A model generated the notes under the pieces. The model made no database searches and was not told the DNA's origin. It saw only the letters and a program-made list of their open reading frames with translations. A DNA stretch of 64,000 nucleotides from an uncultured Caldilineaceae bacterium (GTDB lineage: Bacteria > Chloroflexota > Anaerolineae > Caldilineales > Caldilineaceae): assembly GCA_951812725.1 (NCBI GenBank), contig OX638330.1, positions 3,885,405 to 3,949,404 of the forward strand, in the 5' to 3' direction. Shown here piece after piece: positions 33,654-42,311 of this stretch (position 1 is its first letter; each line of letters opens with the position of its first letter). The translations under genes were made by a program, and so were the position numbers.

Positions 33654-35360
33654 TCAGACGGCCTCATTTTTCAATACAGGGGAAGGCCGCTGCATACCAT
33701 TGGAACTTTGCAAGGGCTGTTCAGTGCCGTCACCAGAGTTAGAGTGGCGCTGGATGGCTGCGCGGATAAATGCGCTGAAGAGTGGATGCGGGCTTGTCGG
33801 GCGGCTCTTGAATTCCGGGTGGAACTGCGTGCCCAGCATGAACGGATGCTCGGCAATCTCTACGATTTCGACGAGGCGGCCGTCGGGAGAGCGCCCGCTC
33901 AGCACCAGTCCATGGGACTCCAGCTCCTCGCGAAAGGCGTTATTGAACTCAAAGCGATGGCGGTGGCGTTCGTTGACTTGCTCGGAATAGCCGGCAGCAG
34001 CATAGGCGGCGCCGGCCTTGGAATCGGGCAAGAGTTGGCAAGGATAGATGCCCAGACGCATGGTGCCGCCCATATCGGCGATGTCGCGCTGCTCGGGCAT
34101 AAGGTCGATGATGGGCATCTCTGTGCCGATGTCGAATTCGGTGCTGTTCGGCTCTTCACTTTCCAACACTGCGCGTGCAAACTCGATGCAGAGCACCTGC
34201 ATACCAAGGCACAAGCCCAGGTAGGGAACGTTTTGGATGCGGGCGAATTGTGCAGCGACGACTTTGCCCTCTATGCCGCGATAGCCGAAACCGCCCGGTA
34301 CGACGATGCCGTCAAGCTGATTCAGCCGCTCCAATTCGCGGCCCTTTTCGAGGGATTCCGAACTAATCCATTCGATGCCCAGGTCGTAGCCTTCGGCAAG
34401 GACGGCATGGATCAATGCCTCCTTGACGCTCAGATAGGCATCCTCCAACTCCACGTATTTGCCGACAATGCCGATGTTGATTCGTTCTTTAGGGCTGCCC
34501 AGTTCGCTTACGAAGCGTCGCCAGGCGCTGAGGCGGTCGCTGGCTCCTTCGTTAGCGGTCAGTGCCAACCGGTCGACGAGAAGCTCGCCGAGGCCGGCGT
34601 CTTGCAAGTTGAGCGGCACCTGATAAATGGTATCCACAGTGACGATGGGGATGACGGCGTTCTGCGCTACATCACAGAAGAGAGCTATTTTTTCCTGGGC
34701 GTCGGCATCGACCTCGTAATCGGAACGCACGATGATGACATCGGGCTGAATGCCGATGTCGCGCAGTTCGCGCACGCTATGTTGCGTTGGCTTGGTCTTC
34801 AACTCCTTACTGGCGGCCAGATAGGGCAACCAGGTGAGGTGGACATAGAGCGCGTTTTCGGCGCCGACATCTTTTCGCATTTGGCGAATCGCTTCGAGAA
34901 AGGGAAGCCCTTCGATGTCACCGACGGTACCGCCGATCTCTACAAGGACGACGTCGGCCTCGCTGAGGCGGGCCAACTGGCCGATATGGCGTTTGATCTC
35001 ATTGGTGACGTGGGGGATCACCTGGATCGTGCCGCCGAGGTAGTCTCCGCGCCTCTCTTTTGTGATGACGTCGTTATAGATCTGTCCGCTGGTGACGTTG
35101 CTGCGCTGGTTCAGATTCTCGTCGATGAATCGTTCATAATGGCCCAGGTCCAGATCGGTTTCGGCGCCGTCTTCGGTTACGAAAACCTCACCGTGTTGGT
35201 AGGGCGACATCGTGCCCGGATCGACATTGAGGTAAGGATCGAGCTTCATTGCGGCTACGCGAATGCCCCAGGTCTTGAGCAGGAGGCCGATGGAAGCGAC
35301 GGTTACGCCCTTTCCCAGGCCGGACACTACGCCGCCAGTAACAAAGATATATTTGGTCAT
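33654..35360 (-). CDS. pyrG: CTP synthase
   Basis: A 568-residue enzyme that aminates UTP to CTP with ATP and glutamine. The N-terminal synthetase domain begins TKYIFVTGGVVSGLGKG and contains LDPYLNVDPGTMSPYQHGEV. The C-terminal class I glutaminase has the nucleophile Cys in YLGLCLGMQVLCIEFA, and the His/Glu pair in GTQFHPEFKSRP. About 20 extra residues at the C-terminus are low in complexity. GAAGGG precedes the start. Presumably its own transcription unit. Confidence 0.98.
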   Translation of the reverse strand: MTKYIFVTGGVVSGLGKGVTVASIGLLLKTWGIRVAAMKLDPYLNVDPGTMSPYQHGEVFVTEDGAETDLDLGHYERFIDENLNQRSNVTSGQIYNDVITKERRGDYLGGTIQVIPHVTNEIKRHIGQLARLSEADVVLVEIGGTVGDIEGLPFLEAIRQMRKDVGAENALYVHLTWLPYLAASKELKTKPTQHSVRELRDIGIQPDVIIVRSDYEVDADAQEKIALFCDVAQNAVIPIVTVDTIYQVPLNLQDAGLGELLVDRLALTANEGASDRLSAWRRFVSELGSPKERINIGIVGKYVELEDAYLSVKEALIHAVLAEGYDLGIEWISSESLEKGRELERLNQLDGIVVPGGFGYRGIEGKVVAAQFARIQNVPYLGLCLGMQVLCIEFARAVLESEEPNSTEFDIGTEMPIIDLMPEQRDIADMGGTMRLGIYPCQLLPDSKAGAAYAAAGYSEQVNERHRHRFEFNNAFREELESHGLVLSGRSPDGRLVEIVEIAEHPFMLGTQFHPEFKSRPTSPHPLFSAFIRAAIQRHSNSGDGTEQPLQSSNGMQRPSPVLKNEAV

Positions 35361-35851
35361 CTGCGAATTCCCTTCACTGGGATGCTCTGATCTCTACCCT
35401 ATCGGTGGGAAGATCGTGCCGACAAGCAGGTCCGTTGATATTGACGCCAGCAAGCGTTTGATGGTTCCAGATTCGAGCAGGACACATGGTTCGGCGCCTG
35501 GGTACAGCAGGTGTCACCGGCAATATGTGGTGCTGCGCGACTTTCGGCTTGCACGACGAGCAAACGTTGAAACGGAATTGAATTCAACAATAAAACAGAC
35601 ACGAGGTCATGTCCTCGTGCCCATCCGCAACCACTCCACTCTGAGCAATTGGCCCAAGGTGGAATCGTGTATCTTGTGAGATGACGGTGGCAGAAACTCT
35701 CATCACAGGCATTTTGGTTTGACGCTACAGCAACGCAAAACGTCCTAACCAGCCCGCCATTATCGTAGCATAGCGACGTAGCAGTGTCAAAGGAAAACGG
35801 TGCGCGGCATGGCTCTTGCCGGTGCAGTTAGCGGGTGTACTGCCATGCAGT
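35361..35851. other. Intergenic between acpS and pyrG
   Basis: No gene is supported in these 491 bases. They hold the pyrG leader and, around 35588-35620, a terminator-like hairpin. I see no clear pyrG promoter. Confidence 0.5.
35588..35620 (-). terminator. Possible terminator of the GT2-acpS unit
   Basis: On the minus strand CACGAGG, loop ACATGA, CCTCGTG, then TCTGTTTTATT. The stem is only 7 bp but followed by a T-rich tail. Confidence 0.5.
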
Positions 35852-36325
35852 TCAGCCGGAAGAAAGGGGCTGAGCCGGCTCGCCCAGGGCGACGACAAAA
35901 GCGATTGCCTGTTCGTCGTCGTGGCTGAGACTTACGGACCAGTTGTTCAGGCCCAAAGACTGAGCGCGGCGTGCGGCTGCGCCGTGAAGTTGGACGGAAG
36001 GCGCGCCGCGTGCGTCGGAGACGATTTCCAGGTCGATCCAGCGGATGCCGTCGCGCCAGGCGCCAGTTCCCAAGGCCTTTGCAATCGCCTCTTTGGCGGC
36101 GAAACGGGCGGCGAGGGATTCGGCGCGATCGCGGCAGTAGCGCAGTTCGGCTTCGGTATACAGGCGGGCCAGGAACCTTTTGCGGGCGCGAGCGGTGGCG
36201 TCGTAGCGCGAGATGGCACGGCGAATTCGTTCTATTTTGACGATGTCGACACCTGTGCGCAGCATTTTTTCTTTTCGATGTGTTTTTGGCAGTTTTCCGT
36301 TGCCGTCACGGTCTGATTCGTTCAT
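35852..36325 (-). CDS. acpS: Holo-[acyl-carrier-protein] synthase
   Basis: A 157-residue phosphopantetheinyl transferase that activates acyl carrier protein. Conserved sites: GVDIVKIERI (Mg-binding Asp) and FAAKEAIAKALG (Glu and Lys), plus WSVSLSHDDEQAIAFVVAL. The start at 36325 overlaps the stop of the upstream glycosyltransferase gene (ATGA), so translation is coupled. The first 20 residues are an extension; MLRTGVDIVK could be an alternative start but has a poor ribosome site. Confidence 0.93.
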   Translation of the reverse strand: MNESDRDGNGKLPKTHRKEKMLRTGVDIVKIERIRRAISRYDATARARKRFLARLYTEAELRYCRDRAESLAARFAAKEAIAKALGTGAWRDGIRWIDLEIVSDARGAPSVQLHGAAARRAQSLGLNNWSVSLSHDDEQAIAFVVALGEPAQPLSSG

Positions 36326-37452
36326 TCTTCCAGTTCGTGGGGTTCGCTCAGATTGGCCGGTGACTGGGATGCGTTACCGTGATCGGAGAGACCGGCAAAA
36401 CCATAAGCTTTGGACACGACGTAGAGTGGGCGCGCCTTGACGTCATCATAGATACGCGCCAGATATTCGCCGATGATTCCGAGGAAGATCAGTTGGATCC
36501 CTCCTAGAAACAGAACGGCAACCAAGGTGGAGGCCTGGCCCAAGAATGCGTTGTTACCGGACAGGCGCAAGACTACGGTTGCGATAATCCCAATCAGGCT
36601 TGCCAACGCAAGGAAGAAACCGAAATAGGTGCTGAGGCGCAGGGGAATGTAGCTGAAGCTGGTGATCGCATCCAGTGTCAGGCGGAACATTTTGCTCAAC
36701 GGGTATTTGGTATCACCGGCGAAGCGCTCTGCCCGCTGGTATTCGATGCCGATCTGACGGTAGCCGACCCAGCTGCTGAGGCCGCGCATAAAGCGATGCT
36801 TTTCGCGTAAGCGGCGCATCGTCAGCAGGACCTGACGGTCGATGAGGCGGAAGTCGCCTGTGTTGACGGGAATCTCGACATCGGTTATGCGGCGTAGGAG
36901 GCGGTAGAAGGCGCTGGCGGTCCAGAGTTTGAAGCGGGATTCGCCCCGCCGGTGAGCGCGCACAGCGTAGACAACCTCATAGCCTTCACGCCATTTTTCG
37001 AACATATCGCCGATCAACTCCGGGGGATCCTGCAGGTCGGCGTCAATGATCGCGATCGCGTCTCCCAGCGCGTAGTCCATGCCGGCGGTGATTGCGATTT
37101 GATGACCGAAATTGCGGGAGAAGTTGATGATTTTGACGCGCGCGTCCTGCTCTCGTAGTGAAAGCAGGATCGACAGTGAGGCGTCGCGACTGCCGTCATT
37201 GACGCAGACCAGTTCCCAAGTTTGGCCGATGTTGTCCAGGACGGCGGCCATGCGCCGGTAAAGCTCGGGGATCACTTCTTCTTCGTTGTAGATGGGAACG
37301 ATAACGGAGATGCCTGGGCGCTGGTCATTGTCCGAGGATTCGGACTGGTTTTGGTCCGTCTCAGGATGCGGGGTCGGGACGTCCGGCAAGTTCGACATTG
37401 CAGGGGACGGTTGAACTGTCGAGGGTGAATGTGTCTCGGTTTCAGAATTCAT
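36322..37452 (-). CDS. Family 2 glycosyltransferase (DPM/GtrB-like)
   Basis: About 376 residues if started at the ATG at 37452; the frame is open to 37596 and the exact start is uncertain. A Ser/Pro-rich N-terminal segment (~45 residues) precedes the GT-A domain: ISVIVPIYNEEEVIPELYRR, VNDGSRDAS, and the acidic metal motif AIAIIDADLQDPPELI. Two C-terminal membrane helices (FFLALASLIGIIATVVL and LVAVLFLGGIQLIFLGIIG) anchor it, as in undecaprenyl-phosphate sugar transferases. It probably moves a sugar onto a lipid carrier. Overlaps acpS by four bases. Confidence 0.93.
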   Translation of the reverse strand: MNSETETHSPSTVQPSPAMSNLPDVPTPHPETDQNQSESSDNDQRPGISVIVPIYNEEEVIPELYRRMAAVLDNIGQTWELVCVNDGSRDASLSILLSLREQDARVKIINFSRNFGHQIAITAGMDYALGDAIAIIDADLQDPPELIGDMFEKWREGYEVVYAVRAHRRGESRFKLWTASAFYRLLRRITDVEIPVNTGDFRLIDRQVLLTMRRLREKHRFMRGLSSWVGYRQIGIEYQRAERFAGDTKYPLSKMFRLTLDAITSFSYIPLRLSTYFGFFLALASLIGIIATVVLRLSGNNAFLGQASTLVAVLFLGGIQLIFLGIIGEYLARIYDDVKARPLYVVSKAYGFAGLSDHGNASQSPANLSEPHELEE

Positions 37453-37948
37453 TTCGAATTCTTCTTCTTCCATCGTCACTTGATCGAGATACGCGACTCG
37501 CTCGCTGGAATCGCGCCGGCCTTCGGTAGCAGCCGACTTTGCGCTGGGAGCCGACCTGATTTCGAAACAGGGTCTGGAGGACGCGCCCTGACACAATCGT
37601 ACTGAATACTGCAGAGTAGGTCAAACGCAGGAAGGGTGGGGGCCAGTAGCCGTATTCGGGACATACGATAACCGAAGCGGAAGCTCGATGTATGGCCGTC
37701 GTCAACTTGTCGGTCTTCCGCAATTGATACGAGCCTGGAGAAACGGCAGCAGCCGGCTGAATTGACGGGGCCGGCGCGGTTGCGTGTTCGGAAAAAATCG
37801 GCTACGCTTTTGGCAACAGTAGGGTTGGCGTTCTTGAGTCAGACTGTCACTTTTACAGAAAGGGCTGACGAGAGAGGAGTGGAAGCAAGGGGCGCCCATA
37901 CTGTTATTCCTCTCTTTTCTCTCTCCTGCGCAAAAAGGAGCTCGCTTC
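37453..37948. other. Divergent intergenic region
   Basis: The 496 bases between the GT2 gene and the Ldh2-type gene contain a minus-strand promoter (37596-37624) and no supported gene. No clear plus-strand promoter was found. Confidence 0.5.
37596..37624 (-). promoter_or_regulatory. Promoter of the GT2-acpS unit
   Basis: TTGACC, 17 bases, TACGAT on the minus strand, about 145 bases before the chosen GT2 start. Confidence 0.5.
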
Positions 37949-38983
37949 ATGCCTGTATTGCAGCCAATGCCCCTGGCAGATTACACCAGCCGTATCTTCC
38001 AGGCCTCGGGTACGCCAAAATATACTGCTGATCTTGTGGGGCAGTCACTGGTCTCGGCGAATCTGGCCGGTCACGACTCACATGGTGTTATTCGCATCGT
38101 GCAGTATCTGCGGCAGATCGACGAGGACGAACTGCGTCCTCAAGCCACGCCGGAGATTGAACGAGAAACTCCGGTCATGACGCTGTACAACGGTCACCGT
38201 TGCTTTGGGCAACTGGCTGCTAAAGTCGCCATCGAAAATGGTATCGGCAAGGCAAGGGGGAATTCGGTAGCAGTGGTGGGGTTGAAGCACTCCGGCCACG
38301 TGGGCCGTTTGGGCGAGTGGGTTGGGCTGGCGGCCGACGAAGGGCTGATTGCGCTGGCCTTCGCCAACGGCGGTCGGTCGGGCGGCCTTGTGGCACCGTT
38401 TGGCGGCGCCGAAAGGCGTATGGGGACGAACCCGATAGCTGTGGCGATACCGCTTGAAGACCGGCCGGCGATGATGCTGGATTTTGCTACCAGCGCGGTG
38501 GCAGAGGGTAAGGTGCGGGTGGCCCTGAACAGCGGCAAACCGATCCCGGAAGGGTGGGCGCTGGACAAGAATGGCGAGCCGACCCAGAATCCGGCCGACG
38601 TGTACGACGGCGGAATGTTGTTGCCGGCAGCCGGTCACAAGGGATACGGTTTGGCCCTTCTTACCGATTATCTGGGCGGGATTCTGACGGGCGCGGGCGG
38701 GCCGGGCCTGCCGGGCTCGATCCTGGGCAATGGCGTCCTGTTCGTACTCTTGAACATCGATTATTTCCGTCCGTTGGACGAATTCTTTGCGGATGGGGCA
38801 CATATCGCCGACCGGATCAAGGATACAAAACCGGCACCGGGCTTCGACGAAGTGCTGATACCGGGTGAACCGGAGGCACGGTCGGCCGCAAGCCGCCAGG
38901 AAAATGGGATTCCGTTGGACGATACTACCTGGTCACAGATTGTCGAAGTCGCGATGAAACTTGGCGTGGCCTATATACCTTGA
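37949..38983 (+). CDS. Malate/L-lactate dehydrogenase family (Ldh2) oxidoreductase
   Basis: A 344-residue NAD(P)-dependent oxidoreductase of the Ldh2/YlbC family, which reduces 2-keto acids such as ureidoglycolate, sulfolactate or 2,3-diketogulonate. Landmarks: AGHDSHGVIRIVQYL (catalytic His region), VGLKHSGHVGRLGEWVGLAA, FGGAERRMGTNPIAVAIP and MMLDFATSAVAEGKVR. AAGGAG precedes the ATG. The isomerase-like gene downstream on the same strand may belong to the same pathway. Confidence 0.93.
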   Translation: MPVLQPMPLADYTSRIFQASGTPKYTADLVGQSLVSANLAGHDSHGVIRIVQYLRQIDEDELRPQATPEIERETPVMTLYNGHRCFGQLAAKVAIENGIGKARGNSVAVVGLKHSGHVGRLGEWVGLAADEGLIALAFANGGRSGGLVAPFGGAERRMGTNPIAVAIPLEDRPAMMLDFATSAVAEGKVRVALNSGKPIPEGWALDKNGEPTQNPADVYDGGMLLPAAGHKGYGLALLTDYLGGILTGAGGPGLPGSILGNGVLFVLLNIDYFRPLDEFFADGAHIADRIKDTKPAPGFDEVLIPGEPEARSAASRQENGIPLDDTTWSQIVEVAMKLGVAYIP

Positions 38984-39175
38984 TGAAACTCGGTGTACTG
39001 ATTGACTCTTGCTTTGCTATCAGGTTAATGCCAATGAACCAGGCTGCGGGAGCCAGCAGCGGAGGAATCTTGAGGTAAACCGAACACGGGTATGCCGCTC
39101 CACGATCCGAGATTTAGCGGTAATTCCCGGTAATCCCGTTCGAAAAATCATCTGTAATCAAACCGGAGTAGGCAT

Positions 39176-40024
39176 ATGTCACGAATATCCACATCATCCT
39201 GGAGTCTGCACAGGGCACTAGGCTCCCCGCCGTTATATGGGCCGGGAGATCCCGGACCGCGCCCGTCAACGAATGGCGCCATCGGTTTGCTGGATCTGCC
39301 GTCAGCGCTGGCACGGGCCAACATCCCCACGTTGGAGATTGTCCACTTTCACTTTCCCACGATGGACGCCTCTTACGTTGACGATCTGAAGGGGGCGATC
39401 GACGGGGCCGGTATCGAGCTGTTCAGCATATTGATCGATGCCGGCGACGTAACGCATCCGGACGGGAGGATGCGGGCAAATGAAATGGCTTGGATCCGCT
39501 CGTGGCTTGATGTGGCAGCCCGTTGCGGCGCCACTCATGCGCGCGTGGTTGGGGGTTATCAGGCGGTGGAGCGCGACCATGCTCCGCTGCTGGACAATCC
39601 GGTCTTGCAGCGCAGCGCGCAGGGTCTGCGCGAGCTGGCCGCCTACGGATCCTCAATCGGCGTCCAGGTGATCACTGAGAATTTCCGCGAGACCACGAAT
39701 CGGGCCGATCAGGTGCTGGCAATACTGGAGCTATGCGAGGGTCAGGTGGGATTGTGCGCCGATTTCGGCAACTATAAAGGCGAGGACCGTTATGACGAGT
39801 TGGCAGCGATCTTTCCGAGGGCCGATTCAGCGCATGTAAAGGCGATTTACGACGATAGCGGCAATCCGGACGAGAATGAGTTTCGGCATTCGCTGGGAAT
39901 GCTGGCAGAGGCCGAGTTTGATGGACCGATGTCGTTGATATTCGATACTGCGCTGCCCGGGAACAGCTCCGAATGGGACAATTTGGCGCAAATGCAGGTG
40001 GTGGCCGCGCCCTTCTGTGCCTGA
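39176..40024 (+). CDS. Sugar phosphate isomerase/epimerase-like protein
   Basis: A 282-residue TIM-barrel protein of the xylose isomerase-like (AP endonuclease 2) superfamily. Metal ligands are expected at Glu in VQVITENFRE, Asp in GLCADFGNYK, His in SAHVKAIYDD and a C-terminal Asp/Glu (MSLIFDTALPG). The N-terminus has no signal. A GGAG lies 11 bases upstream of the ATG. It may interconvert keto sugars made by the adjacent dehydrogenase. Confidence 0.87.
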   Translation: MSRISTSSWSLHRALGSPPLYGPGDPGPRPSTNGAIGLLDLPSALARANIPTLEIVHFHFPTMDASYVDDLKGAIDGAGIELFSILIDAGDVTHPDGRMRANEMAWIRSWLDVAARCGATHARVVGGYQAVERDHAPLLDNPVLQRSAQGLRELAAYGSSIGVQVITENFRETTNRADQVLAILELCEGQVGLCADFGNYKGEDRYDELAAIFPRADSAHVKAIYDDSGNPDENEFRHSLGMLAEAEFDGPMSLIFDTALPGNSSEWDNLAQMQVVAAPFCA

Positions 40025-40145
40025 CGAACGGTCTGGAAAGAGTTGCGGCGCCGGTGAGCTCGGTGCGGCCGACAGTCCTGGAGAGATGAGCAGTACCGTT
40101 TCGACGGTAGCGCGCGGGATCGAATGATAACCAGAAAATGGGTAA

Positions 40146-40177
40146 AGAAAAACAGTCCATCGGATCCGATGGACTGT
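40146..40177 (-). terminator. Terminator of osmC
   Basis: A perfect 26-base palindrome (40152-40177, centre GGATCC), followed on the minus strand by TTTTCTTT. It lies 60 bases beyond the osmC stop. Confidence 0.85.
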
Positions 40178-40237
40178 TCGTTTGCTGCCAAGTTGCGCCA
40201 CTTGTCTGTCTGGCGCATTGTTCGCACGATGGCAGGG

Positions 40238-40660
40238 TTATCCTACCAGGGTGGCGTCGAGCACGATTTCATCTACGCCGGCCAGGGCCTTGGAAACAGG
40301 ACAGCCATCTTTGGCTTGGGCGGCGTAGTCGGCGAACTGATCGGCAGACAGTCCGGGAACTTCTGCCTGGCATGTCAATTCGATTTTGCTGATGGCGGGG
40401 CCGTCGGTCAGATGGACAGCGGCGGTGGTGTTGACGCTGGTAGGCGTGAAGCCGTCGCCGCTCAGGAGAGCGGAGAGAAACATCGAAAAGCAGCCGGCAT
40501 GGGCTGCGCCGATCAGTTCTTCGGGATTGGTGCCGGGTCCGGACTCGAAGCGGGAGGCAAAGGAGAAAGAGCCTTCGTAGAGGCCGCTGCCTAATTTCAT
40601 GGTGCCGGAGCCGTCATTCAGGGTGCCATTCCAGGTGGCAGAGGCGTTACGCACGGACAT
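40238..40660 (-). CDS. osmC: OsmC family peroxiredoxin
   Basis: A 140-residue organic hydroperoxide reductase. The two redox cysteines are in AAHAGCFSMFLS and AKDGCPVSKAL, as in OsmC/Ohr proteins, and NPEELIGAAHAG is diagnostic of OsmC. The ATG at 40660 follows AGGAGG; the frame upstream is open 38 codons but unsupported. A strong promoter at 40765-40793 and a terminator at 40146 show a single-gene unit. It detoxifies lipid or organic peroxides in the cytoplasm. Confidence 0.95.
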   Translation of the reverse strand: MSVRNASATWNGTLNDGSGTMKLGSGLYEGSFSFASRFESGPGTNPEELIGAAHAGCFSMFLSALLSGDGFTPTSVNTTAAVHLTDGPAISKIELTCQAEVPGLSADQFADYAAQAKDGCPVSKALAGVDEIVLDATLVG

Positions 40661-40764
40661 AGAGATTCCTCCTGATGGTGATGTGCGGATGGGCGATCGG
40701 GGAGCAACCGCTAATGGTTTTGAACCTGTTGTCAATTTGAGAAAACTGGGTAACAACAGGCAGA

Positions 40765-40793
40765 ATTTTAGCACAGTTTGACTTGGCTATCAA
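40765..40793 (-). promoter_or_regulatory. Promoter of osmC
   Basis: TTGATA, 17 bases, TAAAAT on the minus strand, five of six matches in each box; about 105 bases before the start. Confidence 0.7.
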
Positions 40794-41004
40794 AATATTG
40801 GCCGGAATGCAGGGGGAGATTTTCGCCGTTCTGACGCGGTTGCGGCTGGCGCAGGTCTTACACAGTTGGAAGAGGCAGCATGGCCGGGCGTTGAAGTGAT
40901 GTTTAGGTGATACGCTCGCCAAATGGTACTCGCAGGCATAGGAACACAGCAACTTGAGCGTGATTCACACTGTTATTGAGGAACGTCGAGCCGGAGAGTA
41001 GAAT

Positions 41005-41892
41005 ATGGAGATCACGAAAGCAGTCATAACCGCGGCCAGGCGCACGCAGAGAAGTCTGCCCCTGCAGACGATCATCGACAGTGACGGTGTGGAGAAGTCG
41101 GTATTGCGCATTCTGGTGGAGGAGGTAATTGACGCCGGTGTCGACGAAATATGCGTGATCGTATATCCTGGCGACGAGGCCGCCTATGCGGCGACGGTGG
41201 GCGAACACGCCGGCCGTCTGCAGTTCGTCCAGCAGGCGGAGCAGTTGGGCTACGCGCAGGCAGTATACTGCGCACGCGAGTTTGTCGGCAGCGACTCATT
41301 TCTGCACCTGGTAGGGGATCACTTGTATGTCCGGCCTGACGGCGGGCGCTGCGCGGCGCGTGTCGTCGAGGCAGCGCGTTCACATAACTGTTCGGTTTCG
41401 GCGGTACAGGCGACGCGGGAGACGCTTCTGCCCTTCTTCGGCGCGGTGGGCGGCCACCGGCTGGCCGGGCAGACGGGGCTGTACCAGGTGGAGACTGTGA
41501 TCGAAAAGCCGACGCCTACGGAAGCGGAGCAGAGATTGGTGGCGTCGGGCTTGCGCGCCGGTCATTATCTCTGTTTTTTTGGCATTCACGTCCTGACGGC
41601 AGGTGTCATGGAGATTTTGGGCGGGCTGTTCTCGTCCGAGAATAATGGAGGAGCGGATGCGCGCCCGGATGTGGGCCTGTCGCTCTCGGCGGCCTTGGAT
41701 CTTCTGGCCCAGAGGGAGCGGTATCTGGCCCTGGAGCAGCGGGGTATGCGTCTTGACATTGGGGTGAAGTACGGTCTGCTCTCAGCCCAGATCGCGCTGG
41801 CATTGAACGGACGGGACCGGGATGAGATGCTGACGCGGTTGCTGGAACTGTTGATGGCGCGCTCGATGCAGGAAGGAGAAGGGCCGGGTTGA
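41005..41892 (+). CDS. GalU-like nucleotidyltransferase with a degenerate nucleotide loop
   Basis: A 295-residue GT-A fold protein. Most of the GalU scaffold is kept: QAEQLGYAQAVYCAREFVGS, FLHLVGDHLY, QVETVIEKPTPTEAEQRLV, GIHVLTAGVMEIL and LDIGVKYGLLSAQIALAL. The N-terminal nucleotide loop, normally AAGLGTRFLP...PK, reads AARRTQRSLPLQ, and the metal-binding Asp-Asp appears as Asp-His. Catalysis as a UTP-sugar-1-phosphate uridylyltransferase is therefore doubtful. GGAG precedes the start. The kinase-pyrophosphorylase fusion gene follows 420 bases later, and the two may work together. Confidence 0.75.
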   Translation: MEITKAVITAARRTQRSLPLQTIIDSDGVEKSVLRILVEEVIDAGVDEICVIVYPGDEAAYAATVGEHAGRLQFVQQAEQLGYAQAVYCAREFVGSDSFLHLVGDHLYVRPDGGRCAARVVEAARSHNCSVSAVQATRETLLPFFGAVGGHRLAGQTGLYQVETVIEKPTPTEAEQRLVASGLRAGHYLCFFGIHVLTAGVMEILGGLFSSENNGGADARPDVGLSLSAALDLLAQRERYLALEQRGMRLDIGVKYGLLSAQIALALNGRDRDEMLTRLLELLMARSMQEGEGPG

Positions 41893-41924
41893 AGTGGGGT
41901 CAGGTTGAATGCGTATTCGGTTGG

Positions 41925-42190
41925 GAGCTGCCGGGTTGCTGAACCAGCACGGCTGCGCTGAAGGCGTAAGGTCGCTGAGGCATGGTTTTGGAGGGGGGCG
42001 TTGCGGGGGCGCAGCCCCTGCACAAGGGAGGGCCGAAGGCCCGACCGCCCAGAACTGCAGTGGTCAGTGATCAGTGATCAGTGGTCAGAGACTGCGGCGA
42101 TTGATTGAGGATTGGTGTGAAGAGAAATGAGGAGTGCGTCACCTTTGCACGCCTCGTCCAGAGTTGCGACTTGTCTGCGGCTGCTCAGTT
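41925..42190 (+). repeat. MITE-family copy D (degraded)
   Basis: Contains the GGGGGGCGTTGCG block and GGCCGAAGGCC hairpin nearly unchanged, plus a diverged right end (GAGTTGCGACTTGTCTGCGGCTGCTCAGTTAT). An insertion rich in CAGTGATCAGTG lies between. The left end is not recognisable. Confidence 0.75.
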
Positions 42191-42311
42191 ATTCTCCTTT
42201 TGCGTAAAGCGTATTGCGCGAATGAAGGCGAGAAAGTTGTGTTGATAGGATACAGGCGGGAAGGGTCTCTGTGGCAGAAGGGATACAGTTTGAACTTCGG
42301 AATGTTGTGAG

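Noticed and set aside
33708..35390. A 560-codon open frame on the plus strand opposite pyrG
   Set aside because: It is the antisense shadow of CTP synthase, whose catalytic motifs are intact; no ribosome site or family features.
37442..37723. A 93-codon minus-strand frame upstream of the GT2 gene
   Set aside because: It spans the likely promoter at 37596-37624 and lacks coding character.
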